Translations under genes and position numbers: made by a program
Notes under the pieces: generated by a model
Seen by the model: the letters and a program-made list of their open reading frames with translations, nothing else
Database searches by the model: none
What the model was told of the DNA's origin: nothing
Shown: positions 17,717-25,296 of the stretch, in pieces
Layout: every line of letters begins with the position of its first letter
Position numbering within the stretch: position 1 is the stretch's first letter
Source of the DNA: CAZIZT01 sp964544085
GTDB taxonomy: Bacteria; Campylobacterota_A; Desulfurellia; Desulfurellales; Hippeaceae
Reading direction: 5' to 3'
Length of the DNA stretch: 64,000 nt
NCBI GenBank assembly: GCA_964544085.1
Contig: CAZIZT010000017.1
Span: 25,176-89,175, forward strand

Positions 17717-18678
17717 CCGTTACTCCTTTTATGGGAGGTTTTCAGCCCTAAACATTTGACAAAGGCTTCGTAGTATTCCTTGCCAAACTCGTTAATGAAA
17801 AACTCCTTCTCTTCCTTTAAAGCCTCAAAGGTTGTTTTGGGCATCTCTTTTCTATAGTCACGTTTCGATGTTAGGGCATCAAACACGTCACACATGGCAC
17901 AGATGCGTGCGAATCGATTGATATCGGTTTTTCCGTAAGGATAACCACTGCCGTCTTTCCTTTCGTGATGTTCCAGCACTATCTTCAGAACCACCTGATC
18001 AAGTATCTTCATCTCGTTTTTCAGGATCTCAACGCCCAGCAGCGGATGCTTTTTGATCTCTTCGAATTCCTCGGGTGTGAGCTTGCCCTTCTTGTTGACT
18101 ATGTTCTTGTCGATGCGAATCATGCCGATATCATGTAGAAAGTAGCCTCTGGCTATCTTTTCGAGCTGTGCTCTGCTAATATCGGGAAAAAGTATGTGTG
18201 TTAACGTGGTGGCATAGGTACCAACATTGAACATGTGTATGGCAAGGTTGTGTGTCTCACTTTTTATCATGGAGAGAAAGGCACCAAGTGCTTCGGTGTC
18301 GTTAAGTGTATGGGCAATGAAAAGTGATATATCCCTATCTACATCTTCTATATCAGCTATCTTTCCCTCGCTTATAAGTCTTTCAAGCTGGTTTGTTAGC
18401 GAGACATAAACAGCGTACATTTTGTTTCTTTTTGAGATGGTTGGGTCATTGATTATCTGTTCCAGTGTACCTGTTATCTGTTGTCTGTATGATTTTAACT
18501 GGTGTGCCGGTATGTATATGAGCCTATCGGCGTTGTTTTTAAAGACACTGCTGTCCTTGCTTAAGGGCGCATCTTTCGATAGCAATAGCACAGGTTGCGT
18601 TTCGTTCATCACATATATATCGAACCCCCTTCTGGCAGAGGGTTGGAGTATGCTCATTCGAACCGGTACGAGTTTCAT
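17713..18678 (-). CDS. HD-GYP domain protein (predicted c-di-GMP phosphodiesterase)
   Basis: A 321-residue protein with an N-terminal region (about 1-120) that resembles the small DUF3391-like domain often preceding HD-GYP, followed by an HD-GYP catalytic domain. The metal site looks complete: ETHNLAIHMFNV, FLHDIGMI (H182, D183), KKHPLLG, EHHERKDGSGYPYG with the GYP triad, and CDVFDALTSKRDYR. It should linearise c-di-GMP. With the EAL protein this makes two degraders and no visible active cyclase in the window. No Shine-Dalgarno site precedes the ATG, which follows the cobO stop directly, so it is probably translationally coupled. Confidence 0.92.
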   Translation of the reverse strand: MKLVPVRMSILQPSARRGFDIYVMNETQPVLLLSKDAPLSKDSSVFKNNADRLIYIPAHQLKSYRQQITGTLEQIINDPTISKRNKMYAVYVSLTNQLERLISEGKIADIEDVDRDISLFIAHTLNDTEALGAFLSMIKSETHNLAIHMFNVGTYATTLTHILFPDISRAQLEKIARGYFLHDIGMIRIDKNIVNKKGKLTPEEFEEIKKHPLLGVEILKNEMKILDQVVLKIVLEHHERKDGSGYPYGKTDINRFARICAMCDVFDALTSKRDYRKEMPKTTFEALKEEKEFFINEFGKEYYEAFVKCLGLKTSHKRSNG

Positions 18679-19197
18679 CTATTTTTCTATGCCTGTGCGT
18701 GCCGTTACCCCTTTTCTAAAATAGTGCTTTAATTCACGCATCTCGGTTACCAGATCTGCGGCGTTTTTTATGCGCTGCGTTGCGTATCTGCCGGTTATCA
18801 CAAGCTCTGTGTTATGGGCTTTTGTGCGCATCAGCTCAAGGAGTTCATCTTCGCTGAAGAGATTGAAGAAGACCGCAATATTTGCCTCATCCAGCACCAC
18901 AAGGTCCCACCTGCCGCTTTTCAATTCTTTCCTGGCATATTCGTAACCCTCTCTGGCAACGCGTATGTCTTCGTCAGAGGGTTTTGAGTGTATGAAGCCC
19001 TCTCTTCCGAACTGTTTCAGTGTGAGGTTTTCAAATTGCGCTAGGATTTTGTGCTCACTGTAGGATTGCCCTTTTACGAATTGAATAAAAAGCACTTTGA
19101 ATCCGGCGCCAAGCGCGCGGACGGCAAGACCTATGGCAGCTGTGGTCTTTCCCTTGCCGTTGCCGGTATAGACATGGATAAAGCCGGTGCTATCCAT
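18679..19197 (-). CDS. cobO: corrinoid adenosyltransferase CobO/BtuR type
   Basis: Transfers the adenosyl group of ATP to cob(I)alamin or cobyrinate diamide, giving the coenzyme B12 form. A 172-residue P-loop protein: GNGKGKTT at 12-19, AIGLAVRALGAGFKVLFIQFVKG, the Walker-B-like WDLVVLDEANIA, and VITGRYA near the C terminus, all standard for CobA/CobO/BtuR. It supplies adenosylcobalamin needed by the class II ribonucleotide reductase at 31319-33514. It starts inside the torD-like gene (8-base overlap). Confidence 0.95.
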   Translation of the reverse strand: MDSTGFIHVYTGNGKGKTTAAIGLAVRALGAGFKVLFIQFVKGQSYSEHKILAQFENLTLKQFGREGFIHSKPSDEDIRVAREGYEYARKELKSGRWDLVVLDEANIAVFFNLFSEDELLELMRTKAHNTELVITGRYATQRIKNAADLVTEMRELKHYFRKGVTARTGIEK

Positions 19198-19795
19198 CTA
19201 CAAACTCCTTTAGCAGCCTTTTTTCCTTCTCAAGGAAACGTTGACCTATACTTGCCATGCCCTTGTAAAAAATATGCGCATATTCATACTTCTGCGTATC
19301 TTCGAAGAAGCGTGGTACCCACTGGAAGAGATGGTCGAAGAAGAAACGTTTAAAAACGGGTTTGCACCCTTCACTGTTTTCAATTAGAAAGGCTGCAAAT
19401 TCGAGTTCGAAGCTTACCAGATCGGGAAACTCCTTGTCGCTAAAAACCTTTAGGCCGCAATCGGCGTAGATTTGCGCAACCTCTTGACTTGCGTTACCGT
19501 AAATGGTGCCCTCGGTGTAGTAGGATTCGTAGGGATGCAGTGGTGTGGTGGGGTAGTTGGAGATGAACATGGATGTATAGATGGCCTGCCACTGATAGAG
19601 CTGGAGGGTTTGAAGCTGTTTTAAACCCTTTTTCAACAGACGCAAGCCGCTAAGTCTGTAGCCATGTTTGTTCAAGTTTCTGTAATGGTCACTTACAAGC
19701 TGCAGGCTCTTTTTGATTATCTGCCCGAACCCCTCCTGAGGATAGGTGAAGCCTATGCTTAAGAATTTGTATAGCGCTATTCTGTCCTGTTCCAT
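19190..19795 (-). CDS. TorD/DmsD-family molybdoenzyme chaperone
   Basis: A 201-residue all-helical protein of the TorD/NarJ family, cytoplasmic chaperones that hold molybdopterin oxidoreductase subunits before cofactor insertion and Tat export. The recognisable parts are the N-terminal LYKFLSIGFTYPQ, the family motif TPLHPYESYYTEG in the middle, and EFPDLVSFELEFAAFLI further on. No molybdoenzyme gene is in the window, so its client is elsewhere. It leads the minus-strand operon and has a strong promoter. Confidence 0.85.
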   Translation of the reverse strand: MEQDRIALYKFLSIGFTYPQEGFGQIIKKSLQLVSDHYRNLNKHGYRLSGLRLLKKGLKQLQTLQLYQWQAIYTSMFISNYPTTPLHPYESYYTEGTIYGNASQEVAQIYADCGLKVFSDKEFPDLVSFELEFAAFLIENSEGCKPVFKRFFFDHLFQWVPRFFEDTQKYEYAHIFYKGMASIGQRFLEKEKRLLKEFVDG

Positions 19796-19827
19796 AAGCG
19801 TTCCTTTCGAAACTTACTTGGACAAAA

Positions 19828-19855
19828 AGTATAGCATGAAAAACCACCCTGTCAA
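19828..19855 (-). promoter_or_regulatory. strong promoter of the torD-cobO-HDGYP-uppP-mutS2-dnaG-dedA-aldolase operon
   Basis: Minus-strand TTGACA (19855-19850) and TATACT (19833-19828) are spaced by 16 bases, about 33 bases upstream of the torD-like ATG. The eight genes behind it overlap or are separated by at most about 60 bases, and no terminator-like hairpin with a T tract interrupts them. Confidence 0.65.
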
Positions 19856-19882
19856 ATAGTTGAGATAAAATTACTGTAGAGC

Positions 19883-19911
19883 TTGTATGTGGGGCGCTTG
19901 TGTTGTACAAT
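19883..19911 (+). promoter_or_regulatory. candidate promoter of the MltB-like gene, implying a leaderless message
   Basis: TTGTAT (19883-19888), 17 bases, TACAAT (19906-19911). The first ATG is at 19916, closer than the usual distance from -10 to the start of transcription, so either the mRNA is leaderless and begins at the ATG at 19919 or another promoter is used. Confidence 0.35.
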
Positions 19912-19915
19912 TTAA

Positions 19916-20842
19916 ATGATGATTAGAATTCTTTTTCTTGTTTTCATTGTCGTTCCGCTTACGGCACACGCATTTACACGCGAATATATTCTGCATTACC
20001 TGACAAGCGACAAAAGGCTGGATAAGCCCTACGTTGAGAATTTCCTGAAGCGCGTAAAGCTCCTTAAGCCTGTGATCAGGTTGCAGAAAGCAAAGCCGGT
20101 AAAGTGGTATCAGTACAAACGCTTTTTTGTAAACAAAAAACATATCAAACTGGGCGAAGAGTTTTTAAGGAAACATCACCGTCTACTTGGTGCGGTGGAG
20201 AGGAAATATGGGGTGAGCAGGTATATCATCGTTGCGATACTTGGCATTGAAAGCTACTACGGTAGGTATCACCCTAAATTTACGATAGCCAATACCCTAT
20301 ACACGCTGAGTGTAACCTCACGCAGAGCACGCTACTTCCTGGAAGAGTTGAAGTACTTTCTTATTTTTGCAAAGAAAAACAACCTTGATCCTTTTAGTAT
20401 AAAGGGGTCCTACGCAGGAGCAGTTGGCATGGCTCAATTCATGCCCGACAATATCTTTAAATACGGTGTGGACTTTGACGGTGATAAAAAGGTGGATCTA
20501 ATCAACAGTGTGAAGGATGCGGTGGCAAGCATAGCAAACTTTTTACACAAACACGGATGGAATGCATCGGAACCTGTTGTCATACAGATCAAGCCTTATT
20601 GTTACATCACAACGAGGAGTATTCTTGTTAGACGTATTGCATGCTGCATGTCCATATGGCCCAAGAGGAGATTTTACAACATGAAGGTCAGGTTGCTGGA
20701 ATTTGAGGAGAGGCATGGGAAATCGCAGTGGGCTTGTTTTAAGAATTTCTTTGTATTGATGCGTTACAATCCCAGCCGCATGTATGCCCTCTCTGTAGCG
20801 CTTCTTGCTGAGAAACTCAGGCGTTTTCATGGCCGGATATAA
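19916..20842 (+). CDS. lytic murein transglycosylase, MltB family
   Basis: Cleaves peptidoglycan glycan strands by the 1,6-anhydro route. The 308-residue protein has a signal peptide (IRILFLVFIVVPLTAHA, no lipobox Cys). The SLT_2/MltB domain contains the catalytic Glu at residue 112 in ILGIESYYGRY, then YTLSVTSRRARYFLEEL and the conserved SYAGAVGMAQFMPDNIFKYGVDFDGDKKVDL in pieces. There are two tandem ATG codons (19916, 19919). No good Shine-Dalgarno site is present. It should act in the periplasm. The C-terminal ~90 residues show no domain I recognise. Confidence 0.9.
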   Translation: MMIRILFLVFIVVPLTAHAFTREYILHYLTSDKRLDKPYVENFLKRVKLLKPVIRLQKAKPVKWYQYKRFFVNKKHIKLGEEFLRKHHRLLGAVERKYGVSRYIIVAILGIESYYGRYHPKFTIANTLYTLSVTSRRARYFLEELKYFLIFAKKNNLDPFSIKGSYAGAVGMAQFMPDNIFKYGVDFDGDKKVDLINSVKDAVASIANFLHKHGWNASEPVVIQIKPYCYITTRSILVRRIACCMSIWPKRRFYNMKVRLLEFEERHGKSQWACFKNFFVLMRYNPSRMYALSVALLAEKLRRFHGRI

Positions 20843-20862
20843 TTTACCTTTACGTTAACAGG

Positions 20863-20891
20863 TTGATTTTGCTTATCATAAGCGGTATAAT
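20863..20891 (+). promoter_or_regulatory. promoter of the flavin oxidoreductase/nitroreductase pair
   Basis: TTGATT (20863-20868), a 17-base spacer and a perfect TATAAT (20886-20891), about 30 bases before the ATG at 20922, which has AGGAGG just upstream. Confidence 0.65.
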
Positions 20892-20921
20892 CCGCCAAAA
20901 ACCAGACAGCAGGAGGCGGTC

Positions 20922-22925
20922 ATGGATGAAGCCATCAAATTTCTGTTTACACCCATAAAGGTCAACTCTATGGAACTTTCAAATCGTATTGCCATGCCTT
21001 CGATGCATCTGAACTTTACAAAAAATGGTGAGGTTACAGACAGGTTCATCGCCTTTTACAGGGAAAGGGCAAAGGGCGGTGTTGGCCTGATTGTTGTTGG
21101 TGGATGTGCAGTCAACACGACTGCTGGTGGGGACATGCTCATCGGCATTTACGATGACAGATTTCTTTCAGGATTAAAGAGGCTCACCGAGACACTACAT
21201 CGGGCTGGTGATACAAGGATAGCTGCCCAGCTCTATCATGCCGGGCGTTATGCAATGTCTGCATTTATTGGCACAAAACCGGTTGCACCCTCTCCGGTAG
21301 CATCGAGGCTAACGGGCGAGGTGCCACACGAGTTGACCGTTGAGGAGATAACACGCATAGAGGATGATTTTGCTGAGGCTGCAGCAAGAGCCAAAAAGGC
21401 TGGCTTTGATGCTGTTGAGCTGCTCTTCTCAGCAGGGTATCTGGTTTCTCAGTTCCTTTCGCCACTCACCAACAGACGTACCGATCAGTACGGTGGGAGC
21501 CTGGAAAATAGGGCGCGTTTTGGGGTTGAGGTGATAAGGAAGGTTCGTGAAGCTGTTGGTGGCCGGTTTCCTGTGATAATAAGGCAGGGCGGAAGCGATT
21601 TTGTAAAGGGATCCAATGATTCAGCTACGATACTTGAAGCGGTTAAGCTTTTTGCCGAAGCCGGTGTTGATATGATCAACGTGACGGGGGGCTGGCACGA
21701 GACACGTGTGCCACAGATAGCCGGCGCTGTACCCCATGCAGCTTTCGCTTATCTGGCTTATGGCATAAAAAAGGTAACAGGAAAGCCAACAATAATTTCA
21801 AACAGGATACCTACACCGCACTTAGCCGGTGCTTTGATTCGTGATGGATGGGGTGATCTTGTCAATATGGGCAGACCGCTTATAGCCGATCCCTATTTGC
21901 CGCAAAAGGCAAGAGAAGGTCAACCCATAAGACCCTGTATTGCGTGTAACCAGATGTGCTTTGACGCTGTTTTTACGGGCAAGCCGGTTAGCTGTACGGT
22001 TAATCCTTTCGCGTCAAGGGAATTGGAGTTTGGCTCGGAGGAACTGAGCAAGGCAAAGGATAGATTGAAGGTGGTCATTGTTGGGGGTGGTGCTGCTGGT
22101 ATGAGTGCGGCTATTACCCTGGCAGAAAGAGGGCATCATGTTGTCGTTTACGAGAAGGATGCGGTAGGGGGAAAGTTGCAGGCTGCAGCAGCACCTTACG
22201 ATAAGAGGGATTTTTTGCGTCTGAAGGAGTATTACACAAGAATGGCTGAAAGGCTTGGAGTTGAGATTATTGGCAGGGAAGCTACCGTTGATGCGATAAA
22301 AAAAGAAGAGCCTGACAGGGTTGTAGTGGCCACAGGGTCTAAACCTGTGGTACCGCCGATCGATATAGAGTGCGAGCCCCTGTTTGCCGAAGATGTATTG
22401 CTCGGGAGGGTTGCCGTAGGTGATAGCGTTGTGATTGTGGGTGGAGGGGCTGTAGGTGTTGATGTTGCCCTATACTTGCTTGAACACTCGACGATAAACG
22501 GTGAGCAGACAAAGTTTCTGCTGAAATGGGATGCGGAAGGAGTGGAGAGAATAAGGCACCTTGCCGTGGAAGGTTTTAAGGACATAACAATCGTTGAAAT
22601 GCTACCCGATATAGGTAAAGACATTGGCAAAACAACACGCTGGATAGCTTTGAAGGAATTAAAGGACGCAGGTGTGAGGATGCTAACCAACACAAAAGTT
22701 ATAGCTATAAGACAAGGCTGCGTTGTTGTTGAAACTCCATCGGGAAAAGCGGAACTCCAGGCCGATACGATTATTCTTGCAGCTGGCTACCGTTCGGAGA
22801 ATGCGCTCGCCGATAAATTGAAGGATGTTTTTGGTGGGGCTGTGTATGTAATTGGCGATGCTGAAAGGGTGGGAAAGTTGCCAGATGCTATACGAGCAGG
22901 ATTCGAGCTTGGTTTGAGATTGTAA
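20922..22925 (+). CDS. old-yellow-enzyme/FadH-type NAD(P)H flavin oxidoreductase with Fe-S cluster
   Basis: A 667-residue fusion like 2,4-dienoyl-CoA reductase and trimethylamine dehydrogenase: an N-terminal FMN TIM barrel (about 1-370), then FAD- and NAD(P)-binding domains. The barrel has RIAMPSMHLNF, AQLYHAGRYA and FLSPLTNRRTDQYGGSLENRARF. Four Cys (C339, C342, C346, C358; CX2CX3CX11C) would bind a 4Fe-4S cluster. Dinucleotide sites are VVIVGGGAAGMSAA and VVIVGGGAVGVDVA. Substrates in this family range from enoyl-CoAs and enoates to amines, so the substrate cannot be assigned. It is followed 18 bases later by a nitroreductase, presumably co-transcribed. Confidence 0.93.
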   Translation: MDEAIKFLFTPIKVNSMELSNRIAMPSMHLNFTKNGEVTDRFIAFYRERAKGGVGLIVVGGCAVNTTAGGDMLIGIYDDRFLSGLKRLTETLHRAGDTRIAAQLYHAGRYAMSAFIGTKPVAPSPVASRLTGEVPHELTVEEITRIEDDFAEAAARAKKAGFDAVELLFSAGYLVSQFLSPLTNRRTDQYGGSLENRARFGVEVIRKVREAVGGRFPVIIRQGGSDFVKGSNDSATILEAVKLFAEAGVDMINVTGGWHETRVPQIAGAVPHAAFAYLAYGIKKVTGKPTIISNRIPTPHLAGALIRDGWGDLVNMGRPLIADPYLPQKAREGQPIRPCIACNQMCFDAVFTGKPVSCTVNPFASRELEFGSEELSKAKDRLKVVIVGGGAAGMSAAITLAERGHHVVVYEKDAVGGKLQAAAAPYDKRDFLRLKEYYTRMAERLGVEIIGREATVDAIKKEEPDRVVVATGSKPVVPPIDIECEPLFAEDVLLGRVAVGDSVVIVGGGAVGVDVALYLLEHSTINGEQTKFLLKWDAEGVERIRHLAVEGFKDITIVEMLPDIGKDIGKTTRWIALKELKDAGVRMLTNTKVIAIRQGCVVVETPSGKAELQADTIILAAGYRSENALADKLKDVFGGAVYVIGDAERVGKLPDAIRAGFELGLRL

Positions 22926-22943
22926 GATAGCCAAGGAGGGCGT

Positions 22944-23531
22944 ATGGCGCTTAAGGACTTGATAAAAAAGGCTCGTTCCTATAGACGTTTTGACGAAAGC
23001 GTCAAGGTTGGTATGGATACGCTGGAGGATATCGTCTCCTGTCTACGATACATATCCAGCGCAAAAAACCTGCAGCCGTTGAAGTATGTGCTCTGCTCGA
23101 ATAGAGAGGTTGGTCTGCGCATTTTTTCTACGCTTCAGTGGGCCGGTTATTTGAGTGACTGGAAGGGACCAGCAGAGGGTGAGCGTCCGGTTGCTTACAT
23201 AGTGATACTGAAGGATAGGAATATCTCGAACGAAAACTACGTCTGTTACGATGCTGGTATTGCTATTCAAACGATAATGCTCCTGCTTGTGGAAAGAGGA
23301 CTTGGTGGGTGCACAATTGCAGCCATTGACAGAGAGAGGCTTTCCGAAATCCTTGAGCTTGAAAAGCATCTTGAGATTCTTTGTGTCGTAGCCATTGGAA
23401 AACCCTCTGAGAATGTGGTAGTGGTGGATGCCAAAGATGGTGAAATCCGCTACTATCGTGACGAAAAGGGCACTCACTATGTGCCCAAACGCCCGGTTGG
23501 GGAGCTAATCTACAAAAAAATCCCTGAGTAA
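22944..23531 (+). CDS. nitroreductase-family FMN protein
   Basis: A 195-residue member of the nitroreductase superfamily. RSYRRFDESVKV near the N terminus is the phosphate-binding Arg region, SSAKNLQPLKYVL the Ser/Asn-Gln-Pro motif, and LLLVERGLGGCTIAAIDRERL with VVAIGKPSE are the conserved C-terminal half. Such proteins bind FMN as dimers and reduce quinones, nitro groups or enones. AAGGAGG precedes the start at 22944. The pairing with the upstream oxidoreductase suggests a joint reductive pathway, but the substrate is unknown. Confidence 0.9.
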   Translation: MALKDLIKKARSYRRFDESVKVGMDTLEDIVSCLRYISSAKNLQPLKYVLCSNREVGLRIFSTLQWAGYLSDWKGPAEGERPVAYIVILKDRNISNENYVCYDAGIAIQTIMLLLVERGLGGCTIAAIDRERLSEILELEKHLEILCVVAIGKPSENVVVVDAKDGEIRYYRDEKGTHYVPKRPVGELIYKKIPE

Positions 23532-23539
23532 GCGGGACT

Positions 23540-23564
23540 CTGCCGGCACTACCCGTGCCGGCAG
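23540..23564. terminator. bidirectional hairpin between convergent genes
   Basis: A perfect 10-bp stem, CTGCCGGCAC and GTGCCGGCAG, with a 5-base loop sits between the convergent nitroreductase and SLH genes. There is no T tract on either side, so it may act as a transcript-end stabiliser rather than a full intrinsic terminator. Confidence 0.6.
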
Positions 23565-23568
23565 GTGA

Positions 23569-24963
23569 TTAATCGAGCAGAAGATTGGAGCCTCCGCTGC
23601 TGCTGTTGTTTGTATTAGATGTTGGTGTGGTTGAAGGTGTCGGGTTCACATACGGGTCACACTTTGTCTGGATAATGTAGGATGGCGTTGAAGTAAGACT
23701 CCTTTCGCTTAAAGAGTAGAGCATCTCACACAGATTCTTCTTTTGCGTTATGTCGAGTTTATCGAAACCATTTTTAAGTGCTGTCTCGAGCGTGTAAACC
23801 ACCTTCATGTTAAGCGTTTCATTGTCAAAGTTCGACAGCGTCACAGGAACTGTCTTGTCAAGTTTTTTACCATCGAAGAGAGCTCTATAGAAGTAGACAA
23901 ATGTGCCAATCTGCGATGAAGACATACCGTTGCTCTTTAGCATAATAGGCAGAATTGCACCTATAGGCAGTTGATAGCTACCCGCCGCTGTCTCTTTGAG
24001 GAAGCTTTTGTTTTCGTTTATGAATGTCTCGGCATAACCTGAATCTCCAAAGTGTACCCATATTTTAAGTTCGGAAGCGTTATCGGGCCAGTTGGTGTAG
24101 ATTGAGCTAAGCGTGTTTTCGCTTGCATTGACCAACAACTTGTCAATCTCTATGGAGTAATTGAATTCACCTGTTACGTTGTCTGATGCTGGCGAGATTG
24201 GTGTAGACTTACCTATAGAGTTACACCAGTTTTCAACATTTTCGTAAAATTGCGCAGCGTATTGAGTTTTTACATCGAGTTTTACGCTCTTTAGCGGTTT
24301 TCCCCCAGCAAGTAGATAGATCACTTTGGTTATCTGGGCACGTGTAAGCGGGTCTTCATCCCTGAAGGTTCCGTCGGGAAAACCATTCACGTAACCAAAA
24401 AGAGCAGCCGTCTTTATGTAGGGGCAGTCCCACTTATCAACAGGTATGTCTTTAAATGGTGAAGTATCACATGATGATGGTTTGATGCCGAGAGCGCTGA
24501 TCAGAAGATACACGAAAAAACCACGTCTCATTATCCAGTTAGGGTGAAATTCTCCATCAGGTTGAGCGAGATTCAACCCGATGTTTTTCAATGCCTCAAC
24601 GTAGGGTGCATACCATGCGTCGGTTGGTACGTCTGGATAGGGATTCTTTTCTATGCTTCCCTGTGGTGGGATCTCTATCATGTGCTCCCCGTAGATTTCA
24701 TCCAGACGTTTTAGGGCACGCGCTATAAGCGTAACCGTTTCTGCGTTTGTTACATTCTTGTCGGGCTTGAATGTTCCGTCGGGATAGCCTGTTATCAGCC
24801 CGTCATTGTAAGCTGATTCCACATAATAGTATGCCCAGTGTGTAGAAGGTAGATCTGAAAAACGGGATTGCGAAAAAGAAAGTGTGGGATACAATAAGAG
24901 CGTCAGAACTATAAAACCTACCACTAAGCCCCAGTTTCGGCGCGAGGGAGATACGACAGCCAT
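23569..24963 (-). CDS. secreted protein with three S-layer homology (SLH) domains
   Basis: A 464-residue exported protein: signal peptide to about residue 32 (VVGFIVLTLLLYPTLSFS), then three SLH modules (about 34-90, 108-165, 170-225). They carry FSDLPSTHWAYYYVESAYNDG/GYPDGTFKPD, YPDVPTDAWYAPYVEAL and FKDIPVDKWDCPYIKTA/GFPDGTFRDEDPLTRAQ. The rest (about 230-440) is unrecognised, and a Ser/Thr/Asn/Pro-rich tail ends it. SLH modules anchor proteins to cell-wall polymers or peptidoglycan; in diderms they can tether the outer membrane. GGAGG precedes the ATG. It is monocistronic and the function of the central part is unknown. Confidence 0.88.
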   Translation of the reverse strand: MAVVSPSRRNWGLVVGFIVLTLLLYPTLSFSQSRFSDLPSTHWAYYYVESAYNDGLITGYPDGTFKPDKNVTNAETVTLIARALKRLDEIYGEHMIEIPPQGSIEKNPYPDVPTDAWYAPYVEALKNIGLNLAQPDGEFHPNWIMRRGFFVYLLISALGIKPSSCDTSPFKDIPVDKWDCPYIKTAALFGYVNGFPDGTFRDEDPLTRAQITKVIYLLAGGKPLKSVKLDVKTQYAAQFYENVENWCNSIGKSTPISPASDNVTGEFNYSIEIDKLLVNASENTLSSIYTNWPDNASELKIWVHFGDSGYAETFINENKSFLKETAAGSYQLPIGAILPIMLKSNGMSSSQIGTFVYFYRALFDGKKLDKTVPVTLSNFDNETLNMKVVYTLETALKNGFDKLDITQKKNLCEMLYSLSERSLTSTPSYIIQTKCDPYVNPTPSTTPTSNTNNSSSGGSNLLLD

Positions 24964-25053
24964 CGCGTCAACCTCCTTCTGTTTTTTAGTATTTGTTTAT
25001 CGGAAGTGTTTTCATTTAAACCAATGATGCTGATACAATGGAATGTTCATAAA

Positions 25054-25082
25054 AAAATAGGTACGAAAACAAATTATGTCAA
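25054..25082 (-). promoter_or_regulatory. promoter of the SLH-domain protein gene
   Basis: Minus-strand TTGACA (25082-25077), a 17-base spacer and TATTTT (25059-25054). It gives a 5' untranslated region of about 80 bases, in which I see no further structure. Confidence 0.55.
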
Positions 25083-25137
25083 GGGTGAATATTGGATTGT
25101 TTGCGCTTTTTTATTCTCCTAATTGAGAATTTTTCAC

Positions 25138-25166
25138 TTGCAATTCGTTTGGCCGTGTGATAGTAT
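25138..25166 (+). promoter_or_regulatory. candidate promoter of the aromatic leader and DAHP synthase gene
   Basis: TTGCAA (25138-25143), a 17-base spacer, TAGTAT (25161-25166). Transcription would begin near 25173, only a few bases before the leader ATG at 25176, so the leader peptide may be read from a nearly leaderless mRNA. A weaker alternative is TTGTTT (25097-25102) with TAATTG (25120-25125), which would give a normal untranslated region. Confidence 0.5.
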
Positions 25167-25175
25167 GCGTGCGTT

Positions 25176-25253
25176 ATGAAGGAAGTAGTCGTTAATTATT
25201 TTAGCTATTTTACATATTTCTGGTTTTACTATGAGAGGTGGCGGTCTACCTGA
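25176..25253 (+). CDS. aromatic leader peptide (25 aa) controlling DAHP synthase
   Basis: A short reading frame: ATG at 25176, TGA at 25251-25253. Of 25 residues, five are Tyr, four Phe and two Trp; residues 8-19 read YFSYFTYFWFYY, with a further Trp at 22. This density can hardly be chance directly upstream of the first enzyme of aromatic amino acid synthesis and just ahead of an intrinsic terminator. By analogy with the trp, phe and tyr-type leaders known from enterobacteria, a ribosome would stall in these codons when charged tRNA for any of the three amino acids runs short. There is no clear Shine-Dalgarno site before the ATG; an in-frame stop lies at 25161. The initiation mechanism is therefore open. 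Confidence 0.85.
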   Translation: MKEVVVNYFSYFTYFWFYYERWRST

Positions 25254-25296
25254 TTAACGTGCCGTGAATCGTTTTCGAGCCGTTTGGGTAGGCGCC
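25240..25296 (+). promoter_or_regulatory. antiterminator pairing of the aromatic attenuator
   Basis: Two arms can pair: 25240-25259 (GGCG, CTACC, AACG blocks) with 25281-25296 (CGTT, GGTAG, CGCC blocks), 13 base pairs interrupted by small internal loops. The 3' arm uses 25281-25289, most of the left arm of the terminator stem, so the two structures exclude each other. The 5' arm contains the leader stop codon, so a ribosome that finishes the leader would mask it and allow termination. A ribosome stalled at codons 8-19 (25197-25232) leaves it free. This layout is read from the sequence; folding energies were not computed. Confidence 0.75.
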
